Assembly: GCA_037440765.1 (NCBI GenBank)
Contig: JBBITL010000036.1
Span: 1-43,696 of the forward strand
Length of the DNA stretch: 43,696 nucleotides
Reading direction: 5' to 3'
Origin: DTKY01 sp037440765
Lineage (GTDB): Bacteria > Acidobacteriota > Terriglobia > Bryobacterales > Bryobacteraceae
Shown here: positions 18,932-27,339 of the stretch, piece after piece
Numbering within the stretch: position 1 is the stretch's first letter
Layout of the letters: each line of letters opens with the position of its first letter
Notes under the pieces: model-generated
Seen by the model: the letters and a program-made list of their open reading frames with translations, nothing else
Databases searched by the model: none
What the model was told of the DNA's origin: nothing
Made by a program: the position numbers and the translations under genes

Positions 18932-19066
18932 TGCCCGAGTCAGAAGCTCGCTGAACAAATGCGCCCGCTTGCTGACGCGTGCGGTTCTGCGCTTTCGAGG
19001 TGCTGCACAGAACCGCGACCGTGAGGGAGCGGGCTTGCAGGCCTGCGGGCTTCTGATTCGGGACAC
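18931..19066 (+). repeat. MITE-like nested-palindrome repeat, copy 1
   Basis: A 135-base non-coding element with terminal inverted repeats GTGCCCGAGTCAGAAG (18931-18946) and CTTCTGATTCGGGACAC (19050-19066). Inside are nested inverted pairs: GCCCGCT (18963-18969)/AGCGGGC (19028-19034) and GCGGTTCTG (18981-18989)/CAGAACCGC (19008-19016). The whole unit can fold into one long interrupted stem. A second copy at 32896-33032, in opposite orientation, is about 89% identical by hand count. The first G is the last base of the MFS stop codon TAG. It codes for nothing. A MITE mobilised by an absent transposase is the simplest reading; a REP-type element is the alternative. Confidence 0.85.
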
Positions 19067-19170
19067 AAGGGGCGCCTGTAACGCGCTCGTTGCCTCCTGC
19101 ATCACACAGTTGGTAGATTGGAATTCTGCGCTTGCAGCGCCCTTGGCATCTAGCCCCTGGACGACTCAGA

Positions 19171-19917
19171 TTGGTTCCGCCGGCAGCTAAAGCGTTTCTG
19201 CTTGTGCCGCTGATCGCCGCGGCCCTGGCCGCCGGCGATGCGCCGGGCATGGCTCCGTTTCAGGCTGCCCAGGTTCTGGAACGTTACTTCGCCGCTCACC
19301 AGCGCCAGCGGAGTCTGATGCGCGGCGCCGCCATGGATGTGGCTATCGAGGCCAGCCTTCCGAGGCTCAAGAAAGAAGGCAGCCTGCACGCCGTGCGCCA
19401 GATCGGAAACAACGGTGAAATAACCTACGAGGACTCGCGGCCGGCTGGCGACAAGATGGTGATCAAGGACGTGATCGCCCGCTACCTGACGGCCGAGGCC
19501 GAGGCCAGCAGGGGTCTGGTCGACTCGGCCGGCAAAGCCCAGCCGATCACCCTCAACGACGAGAACTACCGGTTCCGGCACAAGGCTGTCCTCACGGCGC
19601 GTGGCCAGCGAACCTACATCTTTCAATTGACGCCGAAGACCAAGCGCCTGGGGCTGTTCCGGGGCGAGTTGTGGGTGGACGAGCAAACCGGGATGCCCGT
19701 GCGGGAGTCGGGCCGCCTGGTGAAGAGCCCCTCGGTTTTTCTCAGCAAGGTCGATTTCGTTCACGAGTACGAGCTGCGCGGCGGGCTGGCCGTGCCTGTC
19801 CGCGCCCACAGCGTGATCGAAACGCGGCTGGTCGGAAGGGCTGAACTCGACATCCGTTACAGCAACTACTCTCCCCAGCAACCCCCTGCCGCGCGCATCT
19901 GCGCGCTCGGCTGGTAG
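19171..19917 (+). CDS. Exported protein of unknown function (possible LolA-like fold)
   Basis: About 248 residues. The start is uncertain: TTG at 19171 gives a good signal peptide (AAKAFLLVPLIAAALAAGDA); a TTG at 19132 would add 13 unconvincing residues; no ATG suits. The mature protein has FQAAQVLERYFAAHQRQ followed by strand-rich blocks (AVRQIGNNGEITYEDSRP, RTYIFQLTPKTKRLGLFRGELWVDEQTG, LSKVDFVHEYEL, ELDIRYSNY). The pattern 'lipid-product strand, W-V-D-x-x-T-G, final strand' recalls LolA/LolB-like outer-membrane lipoprotein-sorting folds, but this is only a resemblance. It follows the MITE-like repeat by about 105 bases and has no obvious partner. Function unknown. Confidence 0.7.
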   Translation: MVPPAAKAFLLVPLIAAALAAGDAPGMAPFQAAQVLERYFAAHQRQRSLMRGAAMDVAIEASLPRLKKEGSLHAVRQIGNNGEITYEDSRPAGDKMVIKDVIARYLTAEAEASRGLVDSAGKAQPITLNDENYRFRHKAVLTARGQRTYIFQLTPKTKRLGLFRGELWVDEQTGMPVRESGRLVKSPSVFLSKVDFVHEYELRGGLAVPVRAHSVIETRLVGRAELDIRYSNYSPQQPPAARICALGW

Positions 19918-19948
19918 GACCCGGCCCGGCACGACATGCCGCCGGGCC

Positions 19949-20182
19949 TCATCTGTCGCTCCACAGTTCCACGCCAGCCTGAGGAGTCACTGCGAGCGAC
20001 GCGATCACCAGCAAAAACATCACCGCGGTGGTCAGCTTTCCGTTAGCGAATCGTCCCATCGTCGCGCGATCGGTCACAATGCGCAGCAGGAGTATTGTGA
20101 CCAGCGGGATCGCCGCCGTCATGAGCAGCGAAGACGCCATGATCAACGGCACCGGCGTCCAGTCCGTCCAGAACACGTACAT
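19949..20182 (-). pseudogene. C-terminal remnant of an NRAMP metal transporter
   Basis: An open frame whose 77 residues match only the last part of an NRAMP (MntH-type) divalent-metal transporter: WTPVPLIMASSLLMTAAIP, then TILLLRIVTDRATMGRFANG, where the family has a helix, a short L-x-x-(N/D)-x-x-x-MG-x-x-x-N loop, and a last helix (LTTAVMFLLVIASLAV). The first nine helices, including the DPGN and MPH metal-binding motifs, are absent: on this strand the sequence upstream of ~20182 is occupied by an unrelated remnant on the other strand. The ATG at 20182 is probably fortuitous. This is most likely a dead 3' fragment left by a deletion. Confidence 0.6.
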
Positions 20183-20375
20183 GGGACAAGCGCAGACACC
20201 CCTTTCGTCCACTCATCGATGAGCCCGTCAGCCGCAACTCCCAGGAGTCCTATTTCGTCCAACTGGCGGACCTTAATGCATACGCCGCCTTCAGGTCCGT
20301 CTGTCCTCCCCCGACGCGGCCGATCAACGCTGTGCTACAGACGATGTGGGACGACCTGGGGCCGGCGAGGCTTGC
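20182..20375 (+). pseudogene. C-terminal remnant of a DUF3800-like protein
   Basis: In the plus frame through 20218, the translation reads ...RPLIDEPVSRNSQESYFVQL then ADLNAYAAFRS and, after a Pro-rich stretch, LQTMWDDLGPARL. The block 'D-S-x-x-S-x-x-x-Q-x-A-D-L-x-A-Y' is the C-terminal hallmark of DUF3800 proteins, which have an RNase H-like fold and are often carried by mobile elements. There is no start codon with a sensible N-terminus; the preceding bases are the end of the NRAMP remnant on the opposite strand. After ~20375 the frame stays open but looks non-coding. I call it a fragment; the family assignment is by memory of the motif. Confidence 0.45.
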
Positions 20376-20746
20376 AACGTCAGCAGGCTCAGGGGTGGGC
20401 CACCAGGGATCGTTGCACGGCTGCATGGCTGACCCCCAGGAAAAAGGGAAAGCCCCCATAGGAGGCTTAAGGGAAGACCCACACCGCCCTCGGGGACGGG
20501 TCGGTCTTCACCCCTTACTTCAGACAATTGCCTTGTTTCCATCAAGACCATTTGTCGTGGCTAAGAGGCCCCTTTTCTGGTCTCCTTGGCCGCCAGCGAG
20601 CCTGAAGCGGGAGGGCTCCATGGCGGCCCAAGTTCATCTGCCGCCCAGTCGGCCTGCGCAATGCCCGGGCGGTGTGATATGCTCCCGGAATTGCCGGGCA
20701 GTAAGGTGAGCGCTTTCCACTAGGGAGAACGGGGTAGATCAGGGCC
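20376..20746. other. Gene-free stretch before asnB
   Basis: About 370 bases without a credible gene. GAAGACC (20473-20479) and GGTCTTC (20503-20509) form the base of a possible hairpin enclosing a GC-rich middle. The last ~120 bases should hold the asnB promoter; TGATAT near 20678 is a -10-like candidate but no matching -35 is clear. Codon use in all frames looks random. Confidence 0.4.
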
Positions 20747-22633
20747 GTGTGCGGGATCGCCGGGTTCACACACAGAGGCCAGCCCGCCGCGAGCGACGCG
20801 ATCCGGCGCGCCACGCGGGCGCTGACGCACCGAGGGCCCGACCAGCAGGGCACCTACGATTCGCCGGTCATCTCGCTCGGCGCCGCCCGCCTGAAGATCA
20901 TCGACTTGGTCTCGGGCGACCAGCCCATGTTCAGCGAGGACCGCGACACGGTCATCGTCTTCAATGGGGAACTCCGCAACAGCTCCGAGCTGCGGCGGGA
21001 TCTCGCCGCTTGCGGCCACGTCTTTCACAGCCGGTGCGACACGGAGGTTGTTCTGCGCGCCTTTCTCGAATGGGGCCGCAAGTGCCTCGGGCGCCTGCGC
21101 GGCATGTTCGCGCTGGCCGTCTGGAAGGAGTCCGAGCGGATGCTGCTGCTGGCCCGGGACCGCATGGGCATCAAGCCGCTGTACGTGCTCCGGCGCGGGC
21201 CGGATCTGTACTTCGCCAGCGAGATGAAGGCCATCTTCGCCCATCCGGAGGTGGAGCGGCGCATAGATCCGGCGGGCCTCCACCACTACCTGGGCCTCAA
21301 CTATGTGCCGGGTCCTTACACGCTGGTGGACGGCATACGGAAGCTGCCGGCCGGCGGGTGGCTCGAGTGGCGCGACGGCCGGGTCGAGACCGGCGAGTAC
21401 TGGCGCCTCAGCCTTCGCCCCAGCCCGGCGTGGACAGTCGAAAGCGCCAAGGAGGAATTGGACCGGCTGCTGGCGGACTCCGTGCGCGAGCACCTGGTGG
21501 CGGACGTGCCTCTGGGAATCTGGTCGAGCGGCGGGCTGGACTCTTCGACGATCATGCACTACGCGGCCGGGGCGTCGCCGGGCCGCCTCAAGACGTTCTC
21601 GGTTTCATTCCGCGGCCGCAGCTTCGACGAGAGCCGCTACTTCCGCCTGGTCTCGTCGGTCTACGGAACCGACCACCACGAGCTCGACCTGAACCCGGGC
21701 ATCGGCTTGGCGTCCGCTATTGAGGGTATTGTCCACCATGCGGACGAACCGACCGCTGACGCCGGCGCCCTGCCGGTGTGGTTCCTGGCCGGGATGAGCC
21801 GCCGCCACGTGACCGTGGCCCTGAGCGGCGAGGGCGCCGACGAGCTTTTCGGCGGGTACGTCACCTACGTGGCCGACCGGCTCGCCGGAACTCTGCGAAA
21901 GGTGCCGGCCGGGGCGCGCAGACTGGCGCTGGCCCTGCTGCGGCACTGGCCCGTGTCGGACGAGAAGATCGGGTTCGAGTACAAGCTGAAGCGGTTCCTG
22001 GCGGGCTCGCTGCTGCCTCCCGGTGAGGCCCACGTCTTCTGGAACGGCGCCTTCAGCGAATCGGAGAAGCGCGAGCTGTACAGGGAGGGCTGCCGGCGGT
22101 CCGCCCTTCCCCTGTGCGAATCCTTTGCGCCGCCACCGGCCGGGGCGGGCCCGCTGAGCCGGTATCTGCACTTCGACCAGAAACACTACCTGCCGGACGA
22201 CATCCTTGCCAAGTGCGACCGCATGAGCATGGCTCATTCGCTCGAGGTGCGCCCGCCGTTCCTGGACCATCGCATCGTGGAGTTTGCCGCCAGCCTGCCG
22301 GATAACTTCAAACTCCGGGGCCGGACGCTGAAGTACATTCTGCGGGAGTTGATGCGTGACAAGCTGCCCAGGCAGGTGATCCGCCGCAAGAAGGAAGGCT
22401 TCGACATCCCTGTCCACGACTGGTTTCGCGGCCCGCTGCGCGCGCTGCTTCTGGATACACTGTCAGAGGAGGCGATCCGCCGCCACGGGCTGTTCAGGCC
22501 CGGGAAGGTGCGCGCGCTGGTTGAAGCCCACCTGGCGAGACGCGCCAATCTCGGCTACCACCTATGGGGACTGCTGATCCTGCACCTGTGGCTGAAGCAG
22601 TGGCGCATCGACACGGCGCCCGCTCGCAACTGA
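20747..22633 (+). CDS. asnB: Glutamine-hydrolysing asparagine synthetase family
   Basis: A 628-residue AsnB-type amidotransferase that uses glutamine ammonia and ATP to amidate a carboxylate. GTG start gives M-C-G-I-A-G-F, so Cys2 is the N-terminal nucleophile after Met removal. The glutaminase domain (1-~215) has LTHRGPDQQG, FNGELRNSSELR (family FNGEIYN, with I-Y replaced by L-R), and SRCDTEVVL. The synthetase domain has the PP-loop SSGGLDSSTIM (~258-268), VALSGEGADELFGGY and LEVRPPFLDHRIVEFA. Its start is preceded by a weak purine-rich leader. The stop lies 70 bases inside the GT39 gene. Near glycosyltransferases and a Wzm/Wzt-like exporter, it more likely amidates a sugar acid or a peptide-like group of a surface polysaccharide than making free asparagine, although both are possible. 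Confidence 0.93.
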   Translation: MCGIAGFTHRGQPAASDAIRRATRALTHRGPDQQGTYDSPVISLGAARLKIIDLVSGDQPMFSEDRDTVIVFNGELRNSSELRRDLAACGHVFHSRCDTEVVLRAFLEWGRKCLGRLRGMFALAVWKESERMLLLARDRMGIKPLYVLRRGPDLYFASEMKAIFAHPEVERRIDPAGLHHYLGLNYVPGPYTLVDGIRKLPAGGWLEWRDGRVETGEYWRLSLRPSPAWTVESAKEELDRLLADSVREHLVADVPLGIWSSGGLDSSTIMHYAAGASPGRLKTFSVSFRGRSFDESRYFRLVSSVYGTDHHELDLNPGIGLASAIEGIVHHADEPTADAGALPVWFLAGMSRRHVTVALSGEGADELFGGYVTYVADRLAGTLRKVPAGARRLALALLRHWPVSDEKIGFEYKLKRFLAGSLLPPGEAHVFWNGAFSESEKRELYREGCRRSALPLCESFAPPPAGAGPLSRYLHFDQKHYLPDDILAKCDRMSMAHSLEVRPPFLDHRIVEFAASLPDNFKLRGRTLKYILRELMRDKLPRQVIRRKKEGFDIPVHDWFRGPLRALLLDTLSEEAIRRHGLFRPGKVRALVEAHLARRANLGYHLWGLLILHLWLKQWRIDTAPARN

Positions 22634-24372
22634 TCGTCGTGCTGGCCGCGGCGGCCATCTTCCTCGCCTGCGTGGTCAGCCCCCCGTCCCTGATGGACGA
22701 CGTGGACGCGGTGCAGGCCCAGATCGCGCGAAACATGCTGGAGTCGGGCGACTGGGTGACGGCGCGGCTGAACGGCGTCGCCTATCTCGAAAAGGCGCCC
22801 CTCAAGTACTGGATGATTGCGGCGTCCTATGCGGTCTTCGGCGTCCAGGACTGGGCGGCCCGCCTGCCGGTGGCGCTGGCCGCGGTCGTGCTCGCCTGGG
22901 TGACCTGCCGTTTTGCCGCCTGGGCCTTCGGCGCAACGGCCGGACTGGTGGCGGGTCTGGCGGTGGCCACCTGCGCCGGCCTGTTCCTGTTTACGCGCGT
23001 CCTGATCCCGGACGTGATTCTGACGCTGGCCGTCACCACGGCCATGTGGAGTCTGCTGCGCGCGCTTGATGAGGAGGAGCCGCATCCGCGGCTCTGGGCG
23101 CTGCTTCTGGCGTTCTCGATCGCCTGCGGTTTGCTCCTCAAGGGGCTGGCCGCCGCGCTGTTCATCTGTGGAGGCGGGGGGGTGTATCTTCTTTTGACGC
23201 GGCAGTTGTTCGCCATGCGCACCTGGCGGAGGCTGCGTCCCTGTAGCGGGCTGGCCGTCATACTCGTGGTTGCCGCGCCCTGGCACGTTCTGGCCACGCT
23301 TGCCAATCCGCCCTATTTCGACTTCACCATGCGCAGCGAGCGGGGCGCTTACCACGGCTTCTTCTGGTTCTACTTCCTGAACGAGCACGTGTTCCGCTTT
23401 CTCGACATGCGCTATCCGCGGGACTACAACACGGTTTCGCGCCCGCTGTTCTGGCTGCTGCACCTGGTGTGGCTGTTCCCCTGGAGCGTCTTCTTTCCAG
23501 CGGCGGCGCGGCTCGGCTACAAGCCCGTGGACCGCGCGGGACGCACCCGGCTGCTGGCGCTGTGCTGGACGGGTTTCATCCTGCTGTTTTTCGCCTTCTC
23601 GACCACGCAGGAGTACTACTCGATGCCGTGCTACCCGGCCCTGGCCCTGCTGATCGGCTCGGCCGTGGCGGGCGGGGGCGCCTGGGTCGGGCGCGGATAC
23701 CGCGCGGCCGCGGCCATCGCGGCCGCGGCAGCCGCCGCGGCGGCCACTCTGCTGTTCTTGGTCAGGAACACGCCCGCTCCGGGGGACATCTCGGCGGCCC
23801 TGACGCACAACCCGGAGGTCTACACACTGTCGCTCGGGCACATGAGCGATCTGACATTGCGCTCCTTCGCCTACCTGAGGACGCCGCTCGCCTTCGCCGG
23901 CGCCGCCTTGGCGACCGGCGCAATCGGCGCCTGGATGCTCAAGGGCAGACGGGCCGCGCTGGCGCTGGCCGGCATGATGGTGTTGTTTGCTCATGCCGCG
24001 CGGCTGGCGCTGGTGGCGTTCGACCCGTATCTGTCTTCGCGCCCTCTGGCCGAAGCGCTGGCGCGCGCGCCGGAAGGGCGCTGGATCGCCGACGACCAGT
24101 ACTACACCTTCTCCTCGGTCTTCTTCTACGCCAACCGCCGGGCGCTGCTGCTGAACGGGCGGGTGAATAACCTGGAGTACGGTTCCTACGCGCCGGGCGC
24201 GCCTGACGTGTTCATCGACGACCAGGAGTTCCGGCGGCTGTGGGGCGGGTCCGAACGGTTCTACCTGACGGCCTCCTGGACGGCTCTGCCGCGCCTGGAG
24301 GCGCTGGTGGGGCGTGCGTCCCTCCGCGAAGTCGCCTCGGCCGGCGGCAAGCACCTGTTCACGAACCAGTAA
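22564..24372 (+). CDS. ArnT/PMT-like glycosyltransferase (GT39/GT83)
   Basis: A 602-residue integral membrane glycosyltransferase of the ArnT/dolichyl-P-mannose mannosyltransferase type. It has about eleven membrane helices and a first periplasmic loop with the acidic catalytic pair and conserved surroundings: SLMDDVDAVQAQIARNMLES, then LNGVAYLEKAPLKYWM. These enzymes take a sugar from a polyprenyl-phosphate carrier and attach it to a lipid or protein in the periplasm. The C-terminal ~100 residues (WIADDQYYTFSSVFFY onward) form a soluble periplasmic domain. The ATG at 22564 overlaps asnB by 70 bases in another frame; later starts would remove part of the first helix. The GT4 gene starts 4 bases after the stop, so asnB, this gene and the next form one unit. 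Confidence 0.9.
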   Translation: MGTADPAPVAEAVAHRHGARSQLIVVLAAAAIFLACVVSPPSLMDDVDAVQAQIARNMLESGDWVTARLNGVAYLEKAPLKYWMIAASYAVFGVQDWAARLPVALAAVVLAWVTCRFAAWAFGATAGLVAGLAVATCAGLFLFTRVLIPDVILTLAVTTAMWSLLRALDEEEPHPRLWALLLAFSIACGLLLKGLAAALFICGGGGVYLLLTRQLFAMRTWRRLRPCSGLAVILVVAAPWHVLATLANPPYFDFTMRSERGAYHGFFWFYFLNEHVFRFLDMRYPRDYNTVSRPLFWLLHLVWLFPWSVFFPAAARLGYKPVDRAGRTRLLALCWTGFILLFFAFSTTQEYYSMPCYPALALLIGSAVAGGGAWVGRGYRAAAAIAAAAAAAAATLLFLVRNTPAPGDISAALTHNPEVYTLSLGHMSDLTLRSFAYLRTPLAFAGAALATGAIGAWMLKGRRAALALAGMMVLFAHAARLALVAFDPYLSSRPLAEALARAPEGRWIADDQYYTFSSVFFYANRRALLLNGRVNNLEYGSYAPGAPDVFIDDQEFRRLWGGSERFYLTASWTALPRLEALVGRASLREVASAGGKHLFTNQ

Positions 24373-24376
24373 CCGT

Positions 24377-25468
24377 ATGCGCATAGCGATCGACTGCATT
24401 CCGCTTCTGTTGCGCAGCGCCGGGGTGAAGACCTACCTCCACAACTGGTTCCGCAGCATGCGCCGGCAGGCGGCGGGCGACACGCTTCTGGCCTGGCCGT
24501 ACCTGGAGGTGACGGACCGTTACTCGCACGAGGAGTCCCTGGTGAGCGCTCCGGGGACGATGGCCCGCCTGGCGCTGCTGCACGCCGCCACACGCCTGCG
24601 CCTGCCGGTTGTGGACTGGATCGGTCCGAAGGTGGACGTCTTCCACGTCTCGCAGCAGATGTGGAATCCGCCTCGCCCGGCGCTGGTAACCGCCACGCTC
24701 TACGACATGACCTGCTGGCTGGTTCCCGAGACGCACTCGGCGCGCAACGTCCGGGGCGCGCGGCTGTTCGCTGAGAGGGTCCTGCGGCGGGCTGACGGGC
24801 TGATCGCCATCTCGGAGAGCACACGCCGGGACGCAGTACGGATACTGGATCTCGACCCCGGCAGAATCGAGGTCATCTATCCCGGAGTCGCCGAGGCATT
24901 CTTCCACGCCGTGCCAGCCGCCGGAAAGCGCCCCTACGTTCTCTTTGTCGGCACAGTCGAACCAAGGAAGAACCTCGACGTGCTGCTTGACGCCTGGAAG
25001 CAGGTCCGGGAAGATCTGCGCTCAGCCTTTGACCTTGTCGTGGCGGGTCCGGCGGGCTGGGGACATTCGTCCACGCTGGAGCGTTTGCGCGCCGGAGACG
25101 GCGGAGTGCGCTATCTGGGCTACGTCGCCGAACAGGATCTGCCGGGTCTGACGGCGGGGGCGGCGGTCTTCGTGTATCCCTCGCTCTACGAGGGTTTCGG
25201 CCTTCCGCTGGGCCAGGCCATGGCCGCGGGTGTCCCGATGGTTACGTCCAACGTCTCGTCGATGCCGGAGGTGGCGGGTGACGCGGCGCTGCTGGTGGAC
25301 CCGCGCAGCCCGGCCGCGGTCGCCGCGGCCATCGAGCGGCTGCTTGAGTCGCCGGACCTGCGTGCCGCGCTGTCCAGGAACGGCCTGGCGCGGAGCCACC
25401 GCTTCACCTGGGACTCCTGCGCCCGCCAGTCGCTCGCCTTCTTCCGCCGTCTACTGGAGCGGGGCTGA
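24377..25468 (+). CDS. Glycosyltransferase family 4
   Basis: A 363-residue GT-B retaining glycosyltransferase that adds a sugar from a nucleotide donor, probably to a growing lipid-linked oligosaccharide at the cytoplasmic face. The N-terminal domain starts MRIAIDCIPLL; the donor domain has PYVLFVGTVEPRKNLDVLLDAW and YEGFGLPLGQAMAAG. In most GT4 enzymes this last block is E-G-x-G-L-P-x-x-E; here the second Glu is Gln, which could alter or weaken activity. The ATG at 24377 is chosen because an in-frame stretch upstream belongs to the end of the GT39 gene. The stop overlaps the end of the ABC ATPase gene on the other strand by 18 bases. Confidence 0.92.
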   Translation: MRIAIDCIPLLLRSAGVKTYLHNWFRSMRRQAAGDTLLAWPYLEVTDRYSHEESLVSAPGTMARLALLHAATRLRLPVVDWIGPKVDVFHVSQQMWNPPRPALVTATLYDMTCWLVPETHSARNVRGARLFAERVLRRADGLIAISESTRRDAVRILDLDPGRIEVIYPGVAEAFFHAVPAAGKRPYVLFVGTVEPRKNLDVLLDAWKQVREDLRSAFDLVVAGPAGWGHSSTLERLRAGDGGVRYLGYVAEQDLPGLTAGAAVFVYPSLYEGFGLPLGQAMAAGVPMVTSNVSSMPEVAGDAALLVDPRSPAAVAAAIERLLESPDLRAALSRNGLARSHRFTWDSCARQSLAFFRRLLERG

Positions 25469-26191
25469 GCCCGCCGCTGCTTCGAAGGCGGCGATCAGTT
25501 CATCGGCCGCGCCCTCCCCCCGCACCTGGCCATGATCGAGCCAGATGGCGCGGGTGCACAGTCCCCTGAGCGTCTCCATCACGTGCGAGGTGCAGATCAG
25601 GACTCTCCCTTTTTCCTTGAGTTGCTGGATCTTGCGCATGCACTTGTGCTGGAAGGCCTGGTCGCCGACCGCCAGGACTTCGTCGATCAGCAGGATGTCG
25701 GGATCGACGGCCGCCGCCACCGCGAAGGCCAGCCGCATCACCATCCCGGCGGAGTAGGTGCGCAGCGGCTCGGCGATGAACTCGCCGATTCCGGAAAACT
25801 CCACGATCTCGTCGAACTTTTCCCTTGTCCGGCGGCGCGAGAAGCCGAGCAGCGCCGCGTTGAGGCGCACGTTCTCCGCTCCGGTCAGATCGGGGTGGAA
25901 CCCGGAGCCCAGTTCCAGCAGCGCGGCGACGCGCCCTGCGACAACCACCCGCCCTTCATCCGGCCAGGAGAGCCCCGCCACCAGGCTGAGCAGCGTGCTC
26001 TTGCCGGCGCCGTTGGGCCCAAGCACGGCGAGGCTGTCGCCCTCGCGCAGTTCCAGCGACACCTGCTTGAGGGCGTAGAAGCGTTCCTGGTGGGCGGGAC
26101 GAAACCTGCCACTCAGGTACGTCTTCACGAACTGCCGGGTCACCTTGCGCGAGTAGGTCTTGGATACGCTTTCCAGCCGGACGATGCTCAT
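25451..26191 (-). CDS. ABC exporter ATPase, Wzt/KpsT/TagH type
   Basis: A 246-residue ATPase of the polysaccharide ABC-2 exporters. Walker A is LGPNGAGKSTLL, the signature is YSAGMVMRLAFAVA, and Walker B is ILLIDEVLAVGD; the sequence GRVAALLELGSGFHPDLTG after Walker A is typical of Wzt/TagH. It ends soon after the ATPase core, so it lacks the C-terminal carbohydrate-binding domain that some Wzt proteins use to recognise a capped O-antigen. The ATG at 26191 lies 4 bases after the permease stop, which marks an operon; the in-frame codons upstream are inside the permease gene. With the permease it should move a lipid-linked glycan across the inner membrane. Confidence 0.93.
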   Translation of the reverse strand: MSIVRLESVSKTYSRKVTRQFVKTYLSGRFRPAHQERFYALKQVSLELREGDSLAVLGPNGAGKSTLLSLVAGLSWPDEGRVVVAGRVAALLELGSGFHPDLTGAENVRLNAALLGFSRRRTREKFDEIVEFSGIGEFIAEPLRTYSAGMVMRLAFAVAAAVDPDILLIDEVLAVGDQAFQHKCMRKIQQLKEKGRVLICTSHVMETLRGLCTRAIWLDHGQVRGEGAADELIAAFEAAAGSAPLQ

Positions 26192-26195
26192 GGGT

Positions 26196-26960
26196 TCACA
26201 GGTAGTCCGCAAACCGCCGCTTAAGCCGCCCGTAGACCAGCAGGCCCAGCGTCAGGAACAACGTGGACACGAAGAAGAGCTTGTACAACAGGGCCGGCGG
26301 CGGCGCCATGCCGTCGATCAGAATGTTCCGGCAGGCCAGCACCACGGCCGCGATCGGGTTGTACTGGTACAGCGCGTGGAATTGGGCGGGCACGATCGCG
26401 AGCGAATAGAAGATCGGCACCATCCAGAACAGGACCGTGTTGGCCGACTCCACCACGTACCGCACGTCCCTGAAGTACACGTCCAGCGCCGAGGTGATCA
26501 GCGACAGCCCGCACACGAACACCACCTCCAGGGCGAACACGGCGGGCAGCAGCGCCCAGTATGCGTTCACCGGGTAGCCCGAAACCAGGACCACGGTCAC
26601 CAGCAGCCCGATCTGGATCAGGAAGTGGATGCAGTTGGCGAGCACCGTCGAGAGGGGAACGATCTCGCGCGGCAGGACGACGCGTTTGACCAGACCCGAG
26701 TTCTGGAACACCGACATGGTGCCGCTGGCCCACGCTATCGCAAAGAAATTAAAGGGGATAATGCCGCAAAGCACGAATACGTGAAAGTCGCGGATCCCGC
26801 CGGCCACAAAGATCCGGGTGAAGATGAAGGTCAACACCGCCATCATCACGAGCGGGTTCAGCACAGACCAGAACACCCCCAAAGACATGTTGCGGTAGCG
26901 GACACGGAAGTCCCGCAGGATCAGGTTGGTGAGCAGGAAGCCGTAGTTGGCAACGCGCAT
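26196..26960 (-). CDS. ABC-2 polysaccharide exporter permease (Wzm-like)
   Basis: A 254-residue, six-helix ABC-2 permease of the Wzm/KpsM/TagG group. An amphipathic N-terminus (LLTNLILRDFRVRYRNMSLG) precedes membrane helices beginning FWSVLNPLVMMAVLTFIFTRIF. Typical family residues are the VKRVVLPREIVPLSTV cytoplasmic loop and the DVYFRDVRYVVE segment. The ATG at 26960 is preferred; the ~36 in-frame residues upstream are basic and non-hydrophobic and look non-coding. No SD is present. It is transcribed before the ATPase gene, and its upstream region is shared with the divergent rpmI promoter. Confidence 0.92.
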   Translation of the reverse strand: MRVANYGFLLTNLILRDFRVRYRNMSLGVFWSVLNPLVMMAVLTFIFTRIFVAGGIRDFHVFVLCGIIPFNFFAIAWASGTMSVFQNSGLVKRVVLPREIVPLSTVLANCIHFLIQIGLLVTVVLVSGYPVNAYWALLPAVFALEVVFVCGLSLITSALDVYFRDVRYVVESANTVLFWMVPIFYSLAIVPAQFHALYQYNPIAAVVLACRNILIDGMAPPPALLYKLFFVSTLFLTLGLLVYGRLKRRFADYL

Positions 26961-27002
26961 GGGAGGTGAACTCAGCAGTCTACCACGGCGGCCCGGCCGT
27001 GC

Positions 27003-27008
27003 TATACT
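27003..27008 (+). promoter_or_regulatory. Candidate -10 box of the rpmI-rplT unit
   Basis: TATACT in the context GCTATACTGTGGAG lies 60 bases before the rpmI start. No good -35 hexamer is found 16-18 bases upstream. The same CTATACTG core recurs at 39691-39698 before the CNNM gene, which supports it as a -10 element of this genome. Confidence 0.45.
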
Positions 27009-27067
27009 GTGGAGGTTTGGAGCACATCCTAAGCCACCCAGCCGGGTGAATCGGGAAAACCAATCCA

Positions 27068-27265
27068 ATGCCTAAGCTGAAGACCCATAAGGGTGCGGCC
27101 AAGCGGTTCAAGAAGACGGGTACGGGCAAGGTGGCCCGCAGGCATTCGTTCGCCCGTCATATCCTGACCTCCAAGGCCCCCTCCCGGAAGCGCCGGCTCG
27201 GGAAGTCCGTGGTCGCCGACAGCGCCAACCAGGCCGAGCTGAAAAGAATGCTTCCCTACGACTGA
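27068..27265 (+). CDS. rpmI: Ribosomal protein bL35
   Basis: A 65-residue, highly basic protein matching bL35: MPKLKTHKGAAKRFKKTGTG, the RHSFARHILTSKAPSRKRRLG core, and the LKRMLPYD end. It belongs to the large ribosomal subunit. It heads a plus-strand unit rpmI-rplT-zapB-like-zapA. In many bacteria infC precedes it; here the upstream gene is an ABC permease on the other strand, so infC is elsewhere. The leader has a -10-like TATACT at 27003 but only a weak GGGAAA near the start as an SD. Confidence 0.97.
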   Translation: MPKLKTHKGAAKRFKKTGTGKVARRHSFARHILTSKAPSRKRRLGKSVVADSANQAELKRMLPYD

Positions 27266-27339
27266 TTCAACGCGGGCGTGGACGGTGCGCGAGGCACGTG
27301 CCCGATCCGCCCCGTAGATCTGCTTCTAAGGAGTGAAAC

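Noticed and set aside
20473..20509. GAAGACC/GGTCTTC inverted repeat as a regulatory hairpin of asnB
   Set aside because: It is about 240 bases from the start, with a long loop and no T run; left only as a note in the gene-free stretch.
22555..24399. A long open frame on the minus strand opposite the GT39 gene
   Set aside because: Composition is low-complexity Arg/Gln/Gly, a mirror of Ala/Leu/Gly codons in the real membrane protein; no start or motif supports it.
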